A stretch of 64,000 nucleotides of DNA, from NCBI RefSeq assembly GCF_040813715.1, contig NZ_JBFOCH010000008.1; one strand, given 5' to 3'. The notes beneath the pieces were generated by a model. That model made no database searches, was not told the origin of the DNA, and saw only the letters and a program-made list of their open reading frames with translations. The position numbers and the translations under genes were made by a program. The stretch's first letter is position 1. Each line of letters starts with the position of its first letter. Source of the stretch: Mesorhizobium_K marinum. Its GTDB lineage: Bacteria > Pseudomonadota > Alphaproteobacteria > Rhizobiales > Rhizobiaceae. Below are positions 46,569 to 56,941 of the stretch, piece after piece.

Positions 46569-46939
46569 GTATTCCCGGTATTCTTGGCTGGCTGTGGGCG
46601 ATTGTGGACAAGTGGGGACTGACTGCCCTTCGGTTCGGCCGCGACTGTATCAGATGGCCGGATGTCCACAATTCACCGCGGGCGGCCGATCACGGTTCAG
46701 CGCGGGACGACAGTGGGGATAAGTCGGCCCTGCCTGATCCTTCACCGATCGTTAGGATATTGCGATCAAGCCAAGTCGCGGCAAATGTTCGCGGAATCCG
46801 CTTCGTCCCCAGACTTGTCCTTTTCCCGCCAGCGGCTGTCCTGTAAGAGATTTCCGGAAATTCGACAGCTGCCGGGGGACAAGCGACAAGCACCGATTCC
46901 CACAGAGTCTAAGAATCAGAAACAGAAAGAATCTTAAAT
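46569..46939. other. Probable chromosomal replication origin (oriC)
   Basis: 371-bp non-coding stretch between the DUF299 gene and hemE, the locus of oriC in Caulobacter and other alphaproteobacteria. DnaA-box-like 9-mers are TGTGGACAA (46603-46611) and TGGGGATAA (46714-46722), each one mismatch from TGTGGATAA, and ATGTCCACA (46662-46670, two mismatches). The end nearest hemE is AT-rich (46905-46950) with a CtrA-like TTAA-N7-TTTA at 46934. Genes on both sides point away from it. Placement rests on synteny plus these weak boxes. Confidence 0.72.
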
Positions 46940-47989
46940 TTGGTTTTAGAAGATAAGGCGGGAGACCGCGTCGTACTCGACGTGCTGCGAGGGAAGACGG
47001 TGTTTCCTCCGCCGGTCTGGATGATGCGGCAGGCCGGACGCTATCTCCCGGAGTACCGGGCGGTACGCAAGGCCGCCGGCAGCTTCCTCGATCTCTGTTA
47101 CAATCCTGATCTCGCGGTCGAAGTGACGTTGCAGCCGATCCGGCGCTTCGGCTTCGATGCTTCGATCCTGTTTTCCGACATCCTGGTCGTACCGCATGCG
47201 CTCGGGCGCGACCTCCGGTTCGAGGAGGGTCATGGGCCGTTGATGACGCCGATCGCTGCAGACGAGGTGGAGCGACTCGACGGTGAATTGTTTCACGTGA
47301 ATCTCGCGCCCGTCTATGAGACGGTGCGCCGCCTGCGCCGCGAGTTGCCGGCTGAAACGACGCTGATCGGCTTTTGCGGGGCGCCGTTCACGGTCGCCAG
47401 CTATATGATTGCCGGCCGCGGCACGCCGGACCAGGCGCCCGCTCGCCTGTTCGCCTACCGCCACCCTCAGGCGATGAAGCATCTTTTGAAGGTTCTATCG
47501 GATTGGTCGGCCGCCTATCTCATCCGGCAGATCGAGGCCGGAGCGGATGTGGTGCAGATCTTTGATTCGTGGTCGGGCGTACTCGATGAACAGGGCTTTG
47601 CCGAGCTTTGCGTTGAGCCGGTCGCAGACATCGTGAGACAGGTTCGTGGCGCCCATCCCGACGTGCCCGTCATCGCGTTTCCGCGTGGAGCGGGAAGTCG
47701 GTACGACGGATTCCGGGCTGCAACGGGCGCAACCGCCCTTGGCTTGGACTGGACCGTCCCGCTCGAGCAGGCCCGGCGCTTGCAGCGCGAGGGCGCCGTG
47801 CAGGGTAATCTCGACCCGCAACGCCTGGTCGCCGGCGGCTCTGCCGTGTCGCGGGGGGTCTCGTCCATTCTCTCGGCGCTCGGGCAGGGACCGCTGGTTT
47901 TCAATCTCGGTCATGGCATTGTGCCGGAGACGCCGATCGCGCATGTCGAGCAGATGCTCGCGGAAGTCAGGGGGGCAGTCGGGCCATGA
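46940..47989 (+). CDS. hemE: Uroporphyrinogen III decarboxylase
   Basis: Heme pathway enzyme converting uroporphyrinogen III to coproporphyrinogen III. PPPVWMMRQAGRYLPEYR is the N-terminal signature and GFCGAPFTVASYMI the second; about 349 aa. No in-frame ATG precedes the conserved region: TTG at 46940 is used here, and a GGCGGGAG further in suggests the true start could be a few codons later. Contains a parS-like site. Overlaps hemJ by ATGA. Confidence 0.95.
   Translation: MVLEDKAGDRVVLDVLRGKTVFPPPVWMMRQAGRYLPEYRAVRKAAGSFLDLCYNPDLAVEVTLQPIRRFGFDASILFSDILVVPHALGRDLRFEEGHGPLMTPIAADEVERLDGELFHVNLAPVYETVRRLRRELPAETTLIGFCGAPFTVASYMIAGRGTPDQAPARLFAYRHPQAMKHLLKVLSDWSAAYLIRQIEAGADVVQIFDSWSGVLDEQGFAELCVEPVADIVRQVRGAHPDVPVIAFPRGAGSRYDGFRAATGATALGLDWTVPLEQARRLQREGAVQGNLDPQRLVAGGSAVSRGVSSILSALGQGPLVFNLGHGIVPETPIAHVEQMLAEVRGAVGP
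47289..47304. promoter_or_regulatory. parS-like site inside hemE
   Basis: TGTTTCACGTGAATCT, 13 of 16 to the ParB consensus with the intact TTTCACGTGAA core, 350 bp into hemE. Confidence 0.65.
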
Positions 47990-48531
47990 CAGGGAACGCG
48001 CCGCAAACGGGACGACGGAACGGATCGTCGCCGGCCGTTCGCGCATTGGTCGGTCTGGCGATCGTTGCGGCGTTGACCGCCGCTCTCTTCCTGGCCGTTC
48101 CCGGCGACTTCTACATGTGGGCGAAGGCGATCCATGTCATCGCGGTGATCGCCTGGATGGCGGGCATGCTCTATCTGCCGCGGCTTTTTGTCTATCATGC
48201 CGACGCCCCCGCGGGATCGCAGCAATCGGAAACCTTCAAGGTCATGGAGCGGCGCCTGCTTCGCGCCATCATCAATCCGGCGATGACGGTCACCTGGGTG
48301 TTCGGGCTCTGGCTGGCGTGGCAGGGTTTCGGCTTTCAAGGCGGGTGGTTGCACGCCAAGATCGCGCTCGTTCTGGCGATGTCAGGCGTGCATGGCTATC
48401 TGTCGGCGTCGGTCCGCCGCTTCGCCGAGGACCGCAACGAAAAGCCCGCGCGGCACTGGCGGATCGTAAACGAAGTTCCCACGGTCCTGATGATCGCCAT
48501 CGTGATCCTGGTAGTCGTGAAGCCTTTCTGA
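47986..48531 (+). CDS. hemJ: HemJ protoporphyrinogen IX oxidase
   Basis: 181-aa, four- to five-helix membrane protein replacing HemG/HemY in most alphaproteobacteria. Motifs: KAIHVIAVIAWMAGMLYLPRLFVYH with the conserved His, MERRLLRAIINPAM, and RIVNEVPTVLMIAIVILVVVKPF. Translationally coupled to hemE, so two heme steps are co-expressed. Confidence 0.95.
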   Translation: MTGNAPQTGRRNGSSPAVRALVGLAIVAALTAALFLAVPGDFYMWAKAIHVIAVIAWMAGMLYLPRLFVYHADAPAGSQQSETFKVMERRLLRAIINPAMTVTWVFGLWLAWQGFGFQGGWLHAKIALVLAMSGVHGYLSASVRRFAEDRNEKPARHWRIVNEVPTVLMIAIVILVVVKPF

Positions 48532-48808
48532 GGTTTTGCCTGGATGCCGTTGCGTGAAAATGGCTCGGTAAATCAAACCGCAACGCGATGCGCGAGTTCG
48601 TATCGAGCCAGGGCGGCATTGGTGTGGGCCGGCCGATGAAGCGGCGTCCGGATTCCCGTCTTGCTCTTTGCCGGCTGCACCGCTAGAAGACGATTCTTCC
48701 TTTTTCGTCCTGTGCCGCCTGCCCGCCGCACTGGCCCCGGCCGCCCCAGACGACAATCGCGTAGCCGATCCGATATTCCCCCTATCCGCACACCCAGAGT
48801 CCATCCCT
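48532..48808 (+). other. rho leader region
   Basis: 277 bp between hemJ and rho with no convincing gene. The last 60 bp are C-rich and G-poor in patches, as expected of a rut-like leader if rho is autoregulated by attenuation; this is inference. No hairpin plus T-tract is visible. Confidence 0.4.
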
Positions 48809-50240
48809 ATGCAAGAAATGAAACTCGCAGAGTTCAAGAACAAGAAGCCGCCGGAGCTGATCGCCTACGCCGAATCGCTCGAGGTCGAGAACGCCAGCGT
48901 CATGCGCAAGCAGGAGCTGATGTTCGCGATCCTGAAGAAGCTCGCCGCCCAGGACATCGAGATCATCGGCGACGGCGTCGTGGAGGTGCTGCAGGACGGC
49001 TTCGGCTTCCTCCGCTCGGCAAACGCCAACTATCTGCCGGGTCCCGACGACATCTACATCTCGCCCTCGCAGATCCGCCGTTTCTCGCTGAAGACGGGCG
49101 ACACGGTCGAGGGACCGANNNGTCGAAATCATCGGCGATGGCGTCGTGGAGGTGCTGCAGGACGGCTTTGGCTTCCTTCGGTCAGCCAATGCCAACTACC
49201 TGCCGGGTCCGGATGACATCTACATCTCGCCCTCGCAGATCCGCCGTTTCTCGCTGAAGACGGGCGACACGGTCGAGGGACCGATACGCAGCCCCAAAGA
49301 AGGCGAGCGGTATTTTGCCCTTCTCAAGGTCAACACCATCAATTTCGACGATCCGGAAAAGATCCGGCACAAGATTCACTTCGACAATCTGACGCCGCTT
49401 TACCCAACGGAACGTCTCCGCATGGAGGTCGACAATCCGACCGGCAAGGACATCTCACCGCGGGTCATCGATCTGGTCGCTCCCATCGGCAAGGGCCAGC
49501 GTTCGCTGATCGTCGCGCAGCCGCGCACCGGCAAGACGGTGCTGCTGCAGAACATTGCCCACTCGATCACGTCGAACCACCCGGAATGCTACCTGATCGT
49601 GCTGCTGATCGATGAGCGTCCTGAAGAAGTGACCGACATGCAGCGCTCGGTGAAGGGCGAAGTCGTGTCCTCGACATTCGACGAGCCGGCGGCGCGTCAC
49701 GTGCAGGTTGCCGAGATGGTCATCGAAAAGGCCAAGCGCCTGGTCGAGCATGGCCGCGACGTGGTCATTCTGCTCGATTCGATCACCCGTCTCGGTCGCG
49801 CGTACAACACGGTCGTGCCGTCCTCCGGCAAGGTGCTCACCGGCGGCGTCGACGCCAATGCCCTGCAGCGGCCGAAGCGCTTTTTCGGTGCGGCGCGCAA
49901 CATCGAGGAAGGCGGCTCGTTGACCATTATCGCTACGGCGCTCATCGACACCGGAAGCCGCATGGACGAAGTCATCTTCGAAGAGTTCAAGGGTACCGGC
50001 AACTCTGAAATCGTGCTCGACCGGAAGGTGGCGGACAAGCGTATCTATCCGGCCATGGACATTCTCAAGTCCGGCACTCGCAAGGAGGACCTGCTGGTGG
50101 CGAAGGCCGACCTGCAGAAGATTTTCGTGCTTCGCCGCATCCTCGCGCCAATGGGCACGACCGACGCGATCGAGTTCCTCATCGACAAGCTGAAGCAGAC
50201 GAAGACCAACGCGGACTTCTTCGATTCGATGAATACCTGA
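48809..50240 (+). CDS. rho: Transcription termination factor Rho
   Basis: Hexameric RNA helicase terminating transcription. N-terminal MKLAEFKNKKPPELIAYAE, cold-shock-like RNA-binding domain (GFGFLRSANANYLPGPDDIYIS), P-loop QPRTGKTVLL, and Q/R loops in the core. The NNN at 49119-49121 separates copies 48957-49118 and 49123-49284. Removing 166 bp leaves 1,266 bp, 421 aa, the standard length. Second in origin-right order after hemE/hemJ. Confidence 0.97.
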
Positions 50241-50296
50241 GCCGGATCCAGCCGAGCCAGAAAGCATCGATTCGGCAGCGGATCGAATTTGGAATG

Positions 50297-50327
50297 GGTC
50301 CGTTAACCTTGGTTGCGGGCCTTTTTT
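50297..50327 (+). terminator. Imperfect terminator after rho
   Basis: GGTCCGTTAACC and GGTTGCGGGCC form an imperfect stem followed by six Ts (50322-50327), 57 bp after the rho stop. Confidence 0.6.
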
Positions 50328-50397
50328 CCGTATGGTGACGGCCGCTTCTGGCAAGTGACCTGGGTGTGTCGGCGCCGTGAACAGTTTGCCAAACCAT
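50328..50397. repeat. Redundant 70-bp copy upstream of mnmE
   Basis: Matches 50399-50468 with a few mismatches, on either side of a single N at 50398; unmerged contig ends. Confidence 0.88.
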
Positions 50398-50466
50398 NCC
50401 GTTTGGTGACGGCCGCTTCTGGCGAGAGACCTGGGTGTGTCGGTGCCGTGAACAGTTTGCCAAACC

Positions 50467-52190
50467 ATGGATAGCGATCGAATGGCAGCTCCGGACACGA
50501 TCGTCGCGCTTTCCAGCGGGCGGCTCCCGTCAGGCGTTGCGGTCATCCGCATCTCCGGGCCTTCGACTCGATTCGTCCTCGAAACAATCGCCGGAAAGGT
50601 TACCGAGCCGCGGATAGCCCGATACACCAGCTTCCGCACAGGCGGCGACGAAAAGATCGATTCGGGTCTGTTACTGTTTTTTCCGGCGCCGCACAGCTTT
50701 ACCGGCGAGGATTGCGCTGAGTTCCACATTCATGGTGGCAAGGCGACCGTTGCCGCGCTGTTGGAGAGGCTTACCGCGTTTCCAGGCGTTCGCCACGCCG
50801 AAGCCGGCGAGTTCACCCGTCGCGCATTTCTGAACGGCAAGCTCGATCTGACGGAGACGGAGGCGCTGGCCGATCTGATCTCGGCCGAGACGGAGGCACA
50901 ACGCCGCATGGCCGTGCTGAACGCCGACGGTGCGCAATCCAAGCTATACGGCGCATGGCGCCAAAGACTGATCCATGCGCTGGCGATGATCGAGGCGGAA
51001 CTCGACTTTGCAGACGAATCCGACGTGCCCGGTTCGGTCGCGGATGTGATCTGGGCGGATATGCGAAGTCTGGTCTCGGAAATCGAGACGCATGTTGCCG
51101 GCTACCATCGTGCCGAGATCATTCGCGACGGCTTCGATGTCGTTATCATGGGAGCTCCGANTGCGGATGGTGCGCAATCCGAGCTTTACGGCGCGTGGCG
51201 CCAAAGACTGATCCATGCGCTGGCGATGATCGAGGCGGAACTCGACTTTGCAGACGAATCCGACGTGCCCGGTTCGGTCGCGGATGTGATCTGGGCGGAT
51301 ATGCGCAGTCTGGTCTCGGAAATCGAGACGCATGTTGCCGGCTACCACCGTGCCGAGATCATTCGCGACGGCTTCGATGTCGTTATCATGGGAGCTCCGA
51401 ACGCCGGCAAGTCGAGCCTGCTGAACGCCTTGGCGCGGCGTGAGGCGGCAATCGTCTCGGACGAGCCTGGAACCACCCGGGATCTCGTCGAACTTGCGCT
51501 CGACCTTGGTGGGGTCAGGGTGCGGCTCACCGACACGGCCGGAATCCGGGAAAATGCGGGCAAGGTTGAAGCGATCGGGATCGAACGGGCCAGGCAACGT
51601 GCTGAAGTGGCAGACCTGGTGCTTATGCTGCTAGACGTGACGGGAGACGCAGTTGACAGGCCAAGCGTCGTTAATCCCAATGTTATCCACATCTGGACAA
51701 AGGTCGATTTGGGATCGGGCGCAAGTGGTCCGCTTGCCTTGGGCGATTGTGATCTAGGGGTATCGACGNGGACGTGACGGGAAACGCAGTTGACAGGCCA
51801 AGTGTCGTCAATCCCAATGTTGTCCACATCTGGACAAAGGTCGATTTGGGATCGCATGCAAGTGGTCCGGTTGCCTTGGGCGATTGTGATCTAGGGGTAT
51901 CAACGGTCACCGGAGAGGGAATCGCCGGTCTTCTCGACCTTTTGAAGGTCAAGGCCAACGAGGCCGCAGGTGGCGCCGGCGACGTGTTGCCGACCAGACT
52001 TCGGCATGTCCAGCTCCTGCAAGAGGCAGCATCTCACATTGCGGGTGCGCTGCGGGGTGAAAAGCAGGGCCTGGAATTGCGCTCCGACGACCTGCGTCGG
52101 GCGGCTGCATCGGTCGGGAGAATTTCCGGCGCCGTCGATGTCGAAGATCTCCTCGATGTGATTTTCTCCCAGTTCTGCATTGGCAAATAG
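50467..52190 (+). CDS. mnmE: MnmE tRNA-modification GTPase
   Basis: With MnmG it makes the 5-carboxymethylaminomethyl group on U34 of tRNAs. N-terminal THF-binding domain (DTIVALSSGR, GEFTRRAFLNGKLDLTE), G domain with P-loop GAPNAGKSSLLN and DEPGTTRD, and C-terminal FCIGK with the essential Cys. Gap 51161 repeats 50922-51160 as 51162-51400 (240 bp, in frame, so a false 80-aa duplication reads through); gap 51769 repeats 51633-51768 as 51770-51905. Collapsing both gives 1,347 bp, 448 aa. ATG at 50467; 50482 is an alternative. Confidence 0.95.
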
Positions 52191-52219
52191 GACTGGATCA
52201 GGAGCCGAAAACGTGGNNN

Positions 52220-52581
52220 CATGCAAGTGGTCCGGTTGCCTTGGGCGATTGTGATCTAGGGGTATCAACGGTCACCGGAGAGGGAATCGCCGGTCTTCTC
52301 GACCTTTTGAAGGTCAAGGCCAACGAGGCCGCAGGTGGCGCCGGCGACGTGTTGCCGACCAGACTTCGGCATGTCCAGCTCCTGCAAGAGGCAGCATCTC
52401 ACATTGCGGGTGCGCTGCGGGGTGAAAAGCAGGGCCTGGAATTGCGCTCCGACGACCTGCGTCGGGCGGCTGCATCGGTCGGGAGAATTTCCGGCGCCGT
52501 CGATGTCGAAGATCTCCTCGATGTGATTTTCTCCCAGTTCTGCATTGGCAAATAGGACTGGATCAGGAGCCGAAAACGTGG
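52220..52581 (+). repeat. Redundant copy of the mnmE 3' end
   Basis: 362 bp equal to 51855-52216 across the NNN at 52217-52219, including a second mnmE stop at 52553-52555. It is an artefact; the real downstream sequence continues at 52582. Confidence 0.92.
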
Positions 52582-52590
52582 GCGACTTGG

Positions 52591-52606
52591 TGATTCACGT
52601 GAAACA
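52591..52606. promoter_or_regulatory. parS site between mnmE and mnmG (1)
   Basis: TGATTCACGTGAAACA, 15 of 16 to the ParB consensus. It lies in the intergenic spacer 5 kb from parAB. Confidence 0.85.
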
Positions 52607-52629
52607 TGGCGCCGGTTGGCGCGCACCGG

Positions 52630-52645
52630 CGTTTCACGTGAAACC
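52630..52645. promoter_or_regulatory. parS site between mnmE and mnmG (2)
   Basis: CGTTTCACGTGAAACC, perfect GTTTCACGTGAAAC 14-bp core palindrome, 39 bp from the previous site, start to start. The pair forms the densest ParB-loading point in the window. Confidence 0.88.
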
Positions 52646-52716
52646 CTCATGGGCACATAGGCTTGACACCTGAAGGCGTTGCGCACATCAGTCCAGCCAA
52701 CAAATCGGAAGCGTCA

Positions 52717-55700
52717 ATGGCTGGATTCTACGATGTCGTGGTGATCGGGGGTGGTCACGCAGGCTGCGAGGCAGCCAGCGCCGCTGCCCGTACTGGCGCG
52801 CGCACGGCGCTTGTAACACTAAGGGCGGACCGTATTGGCGCCATGTCCTGCAATCCGGCGATTGGCGGACTTGGCAAGGGTCACCTCGTTCGCGAGATCG
52901 ACGCCCTTGACGGATTGATGGGCCGTGCCGCCGATGCCGCAGGCATCCAATTCCGGCTGCTTAATCGTCGCAAGGGACCGGCGGTTCGTGGCCCCCGCAC
53001 GCAAGCGGATCGCAAGCTCTATGCCGCGGCAATCCAGCAGATGGTCGCAGAACAGGATGGGCTCGACGTCCTGGAAGGCGAGGTCGAGAACCTAGATATT
53101 GTGGACGGACGAATAGCCGCCGTGAACCTGGCCGACGCTAGGAGGATCGGCTGTGCCGCGTTGGTCCTTACCACGGGCACCTTTCTTCGCGGACTTATCC
53201 ACATCGGTGAACGAAAGATCGTCGCAGGCCGTATCAACGAGAAGGCGTCGACCGGCCTGTCGGCGACGCTATCCCGCGCTGGGTTCCAACTCGGGCGCCT
53301 GAAGACGGGGACGCCGCCGCGTCTTGATGGGCGAACGATCGATTGGGCCTCGCTGGAGATGCAGGCCGCCGACGAGAATCCCGTCCCCTTCTCACTCATG
53401 ACCGACAGGATCGACAACCTTCAGATCCAATGCGGCATCACTCGAACGACGTCGGCAACGCACGACGTCATCAGGCGCAATCTCAGCCGGTCGGCCATGT
53501 ATTCCGGCTCGATCGAGGGGGTTGGACCGCGCTATTGTCCGTCGATCGAGGACAAGATCGTGAAGTTCGGCGATAGAGACGGACACCAGATCTTCCTGGA
53601 ACCCGAGGGCCTCGATGATCCGACTGTCTATCCCAATGGAATCTCGACCTCCCTGCCGGAAGATGTCCAACGCGAAATCTTGAAGACGGTTCCCGGGATC
53701 NGCTGTCGGCGACTCTATCCCGTGCCGGGTTTCAACTCGGGCGCCTGAAGACGGGGACGCCGCCGCGTCTTGATGGGCGAACGATCGATTGGGCCCAGCT
53801 TGAGATGCAGGCCGCCGACGAGAATCCCGTCCCCTTCTCGCTCATGACCGACAGGATCGACAACCTTCAGATCCAATGCGGCATCACTCGAACGACCTCG
53901 GCAACGCACGACGTCNGACGCCGCCGCGTCTTGATGGGCGAACGATCGATTGGGCCTCGCTGGAGATGCAGGCCGCCGACGAGAATCCCGTCCCCTTCTC
54001 ACTCATGACCGACAGGATCGACAACCTTCAGATCCAATGCGGCATCACTCGAACGACGTCGGCAACGCACGACGTCATCAGGCGCAATCTCAGCCGGTCG
54101 GCCATGTATTCCGGCTCGATCGAGGGGGTTGGACCGCGCTATTGTCCGTCGATCGAGGACAAGATCGTGAAGTTCGGCGATAGAGACGGACACCAGATCT
54201 TCCTGGAACCCGAGGGCCTCGATGATCCGACTGTCTATCCCAATGGAATCTCGACCTCCCTGCCGGAAGATGTCCAACGCGAAATCTTGAAGACGGTTCC
54301 CGGGATCGGGCACGCAGCCATGCTGCAGCCCGGCTATGCCATCGAGTATGATCATGTCGATCCGCGCGAACTCGACAGCACGCTGGAAACCAAACGTATC
54401 CGCGGACTTTTCCTGGCGGGTCAGATCAATGGAACGACAGGCTACGNCTCGGGCACGCGGCCATGCTGCAGCCAGGCTATGCGATCGAGTATGACCATGT
54501 CGATCCGCGTGAACTCGAAAGCACGCTGGAAACCAAACGTATCCGCGGACTTTTCCTGGCGGGTCAGATCAATGGAACGACAGGCTACGAAGAAGCGGCA
54601 GCGCAGGGTGTGCTTGCCGGGTTGAATGCCGGCGCCCGTGCGGGCAACTCGGGTGCGATCACCGTCAGCCGAACCGAGGCTTATCTCGGGGTAATGGTTG
54701 ACGATCTCGTCACCCGGGGAATTACCGAACCTTATCGCATGTTCACGTCGCGGGCGGAGTTCCGCCTGTCGCTGAGGGCCGACAATGCGGATGAAAGACT
54801 GACGCCATTGGCTTTGAGCCTGGGTATCGTGTNAGGTGTGCTTGCCGGCTTGAATGCCGGCGCCCGCGCGGGCAACTCGGGTGCGATCACCGTCAGCCGA
54901 ACCGAAGCCTATCTCGGGGTAATGGTTGACGATCTCGTCACCCGGGGAATTACCGAACCTTATCGCATGTTCACGTCGCGGGCGGAGTTCCGCCTGTCGC
55001 TGAGGGCCGACAATGCGGATGAAAGACTGACGCCATTGGCTTTGAGCCTGGGTATCGTGTCAGCCGAGCGTGGGGCTCGATACCGTAAGCTCGAATCCGA
55101 TCTTGAGGCCGCGCGTTCACTAGCCAGGTCGCTGACCATAACGCCTGCCGAGGCGCGCAAGCGCGGATTCGAACTTAATCAGGATGGTGTGCGGCGATCG
55201 GCATATGAGCTCCTGGNNNNNNNNNNNNNNNNNNNNNNNNNNAGCACGCTGGAAACCAAACGTATCCGCGGACTTTTCCTGGCGGGTCAGATCAATGGAA
55301 CGACAGGCTACGAAGAAGCGGCAGCGCAGGGTGTGCTTGCCGGGTTGAATGCCGGCGCCCGTGCGGGCAACTCGGGTGCGATCACCGTCAGCCGAACCGA
55401 GGCTTATCTCGGGGTAATGGTTGACGATCTCGTCACCCGGGGAATTACCGAACCTTATCGCATGTTCACGTCGCGGGCGGAGTTCCGCCTGTCGCTGAGG
55501 GCCGACAATGCGGATGAAAGACTGACGCCATTGGCTTTGAGCCTGGGTATCGTGTCAGCCGAGCGTGGGGCTCGATACCGTAAGCTCGAATCCGATCTTG
55601 AGGCCGCGCGTTCACTAGCCAGGTCGCTGACCATAACGCCTGCCGAGGCGCGCAAGCGCGGATTCGAACTTAATCAGGATGGTGTGCGGCGATCGGCATA

Positions 55701-56061
55701 TGAGCTCCTGGCCGTAAAGGACCTGGACGTTTCAGCGTTGTCGACCCTCTGGCCGAAATTGTGTGAGATCGACGGAAAGACGGCGGAACGGCTCGAAACA
55801 GAAGCAAAGTATGCGGTCTATCTGGATCGGCAGAAGTCTGACGCTGAACAGATGCGCCGGGAAGAACGGCGCGCAATACCCGCCGGCCTGGACTTCTCGA
55901 CCGTTCCCGGCCTTTCAAACGAGATCAAGCACAAGTTGGGGATCCGAGCGCCACGTACGCTTGCGGAGGCGCAGCGGATCGATGGGATGACCCCGGCCGC
56001 GTTGGCAATCATGGTCGCCCATATCCGGCAGCATGAAGGCGCACACAAGGGTGCTGCGTGA
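52717..56061 (+). CDS. mnmG: MnmG (GidA) tRNA-modification FAD enzyme
   Basis: FAD-dependent partner of MnmE. DVVVIGGGHAGCEAA dinucleotide fold, MSCNPAIGGLGKGHLVREIDALDG, GLFLAGQINGTTGYEEAAAQG, and a C-terminal helical domain. The gene is broken by gaps at 53701, 53916, 54447, 54833 and 55217-55242, each between overlapping copies, so parts occur two or three times. The non-redundant path 52717-53700, 54451-54519, 55243-56061 is 1,872 bp and encodes 623 aa, the family norm. ATG at 52717 (MAGFYDVVV). Ends in an ATGA overlap with rsmG. Confidence 0.94.
53702..53915. repeat. Variant redundant fragment of mnmG
   Basis: 214 bp matching 53256-53469 with about ten scattered differences (for example a GCG/CAG-type change at 53799), isolated between two single Ns. 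It looks like a contig from a related strain placed between the ends of the main one. The next piece (53917-54307) matches the first copy exactly where checked. Confidence 0.85.
55243..55711. repeat. Repeat of mnmG 3' half after the 26-N gap
   Basis: 55243 onwards repeats the sequence from 54520 to 54832 and on through 55061-55216. After 55711 the sequence is unique and completes mnmG. The gap 55217-55242 is therefore an overlap, not missing DNA. Confidence 0.88.
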
Positions 56062-56894
56062 CAAAAGACCAAAAGTATCAACAGCTTGCCGAAATCGCGG
56101 GCTCCGTTTCACGTGAAACATACGAAGAGCTCGTTGCCTTCGAGACAATCTTCCTGGAGTGGGCCGCCCGCATCAACCTGGCGGCGCCCTCAACGCTGAA
56201 TGACGTCTGGCGGCGCCATGTCCTTGACAGCGCGCAGCTTTTCCCTTTGGCGGCGGGTGCCCGCCGATGGCTCGATCTCGGTTCTGGCGGCGGGTTCCCC
56301 GGCCTGGTTCTGGCGTTCTTGCTCAAGGGTATCGGCTCTGGCAGTATCGACCTCGTCGAAAGCAATCGCAAGAAGGCCGGCTTCCTGCAAACGGCCGTTG
56401 GGCGCTTCTCACTGCCTGCGCGCATTCATGCGCGTCGAATTGACTTGGAAGTCAACAGGTTGGAGCAGCCTGATGTGGTTACCGCAAGAGCGCTTGCCCC
56501 ACTGCCCGCCCTGCTCGACCTGGCCTCTCCATTGTTATGCCAGGGCGCAAGGGGCCTTCTGCACAAAGGCCGGGATTATCNCTTCCTGCAGACGGCCGTT
56601 GGGCGCTTCTCACTGCCTGCGCGCATTCATGCGCGTCGAATTGACTTGGAAGTCAACAGGTTGGAGCAGCCTGATGTGGTTACCGCAAGAGCGCTTGCCC
56701 CACTGCCCGCCCTGCTCGACCTGGCCTCTCCATTGTTATGCCAGGGCGCAAGGGGCCTTCTGCACAAAGGCCGGGATTATCGCAGGGAAATCCAAGAAAG
56801 CACTCCGCTCTGGAAGTTCGATCTGGTAGAACATACCAGCAGGGTCGATCCCGACAGCGTAGTTCTGGAGATCAGCAATCTCGAACGACGCTAG
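56058..56894 (+). CDS. rsmG: RsmG 16S rRNA (guanine-N7) methyltransferase
   Basis: GidB; methylates G527 of 16S rRNA (E. coli numbering). SAM motif LDLGSGGGFPGLVLAFLL and VVTARALAPLPALLDLA. Gap at 56581 separates copies 56381-56580 and 56582-56781; the 201-bp offset is in frame, giving a false 67-aa duplication. Collapsed length 636 bp, 211 aa, typical. Carries a parS site near its 5' end. Overlaps mnmG (ATGA). Confidence 0.96.
   Translation: MTKDQKYQQLAEIAGSVSRETYEELVAFETIFLEWAARINLAAPSTLNDVWRRHVLDSAQLFPLAAGARRWLDLGSGGGFPGLVLAFLLKGIGSGSIDLVESNRKKAGFLQTAVGRFSLPARIHARRIDLEVNRLEQPDVVTARALAPLPALLDLASPLLCQGARGLLHKGRDYXFLQTAVGRFSLPARIHARRIDLEVNRLEQPDVVTARALAPLPALLDLASPLLCQGARGLLHKGRDYRREIQESTPLWKFDLVEHTSRVDPDSVVLEISNLERR
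56105..56120. promoter_or_regulatory. parS site inside rsmG
   Basis: CGTTTCACGTGAAACA, 15 of 16 to consensus, 840 bp upstream of parA. It encodes the VSRET residues of RsmG. Confidence 0.85.
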
Positions 56895-56941
56895 ACGGTT
56901 TGCCCCAGCGTTGAAAAACCCGCATGCATCAAAGGGTTACG

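Noticed and set aside
46603..46722. DnaA-box cluster as stand-alone proof of oriC
   Set aside because: The boxes are degenerate (one or two mismatches), so I rely mainly on synteny and keep confidence moderate.
50922..51400. Apparent in-frame 80-residue internal duplication in MnmE
   Set aside because: Centred on a single N, with the same pattern as all other gaps; collapsing it gives the normal 448 aa.
53256..55711. Triplicated segments of mnmG that could suggest tandem gene amplification
   Set aside because: Every copy boundary is an N; the unique path encodes exactly one 623-aa MnmG.
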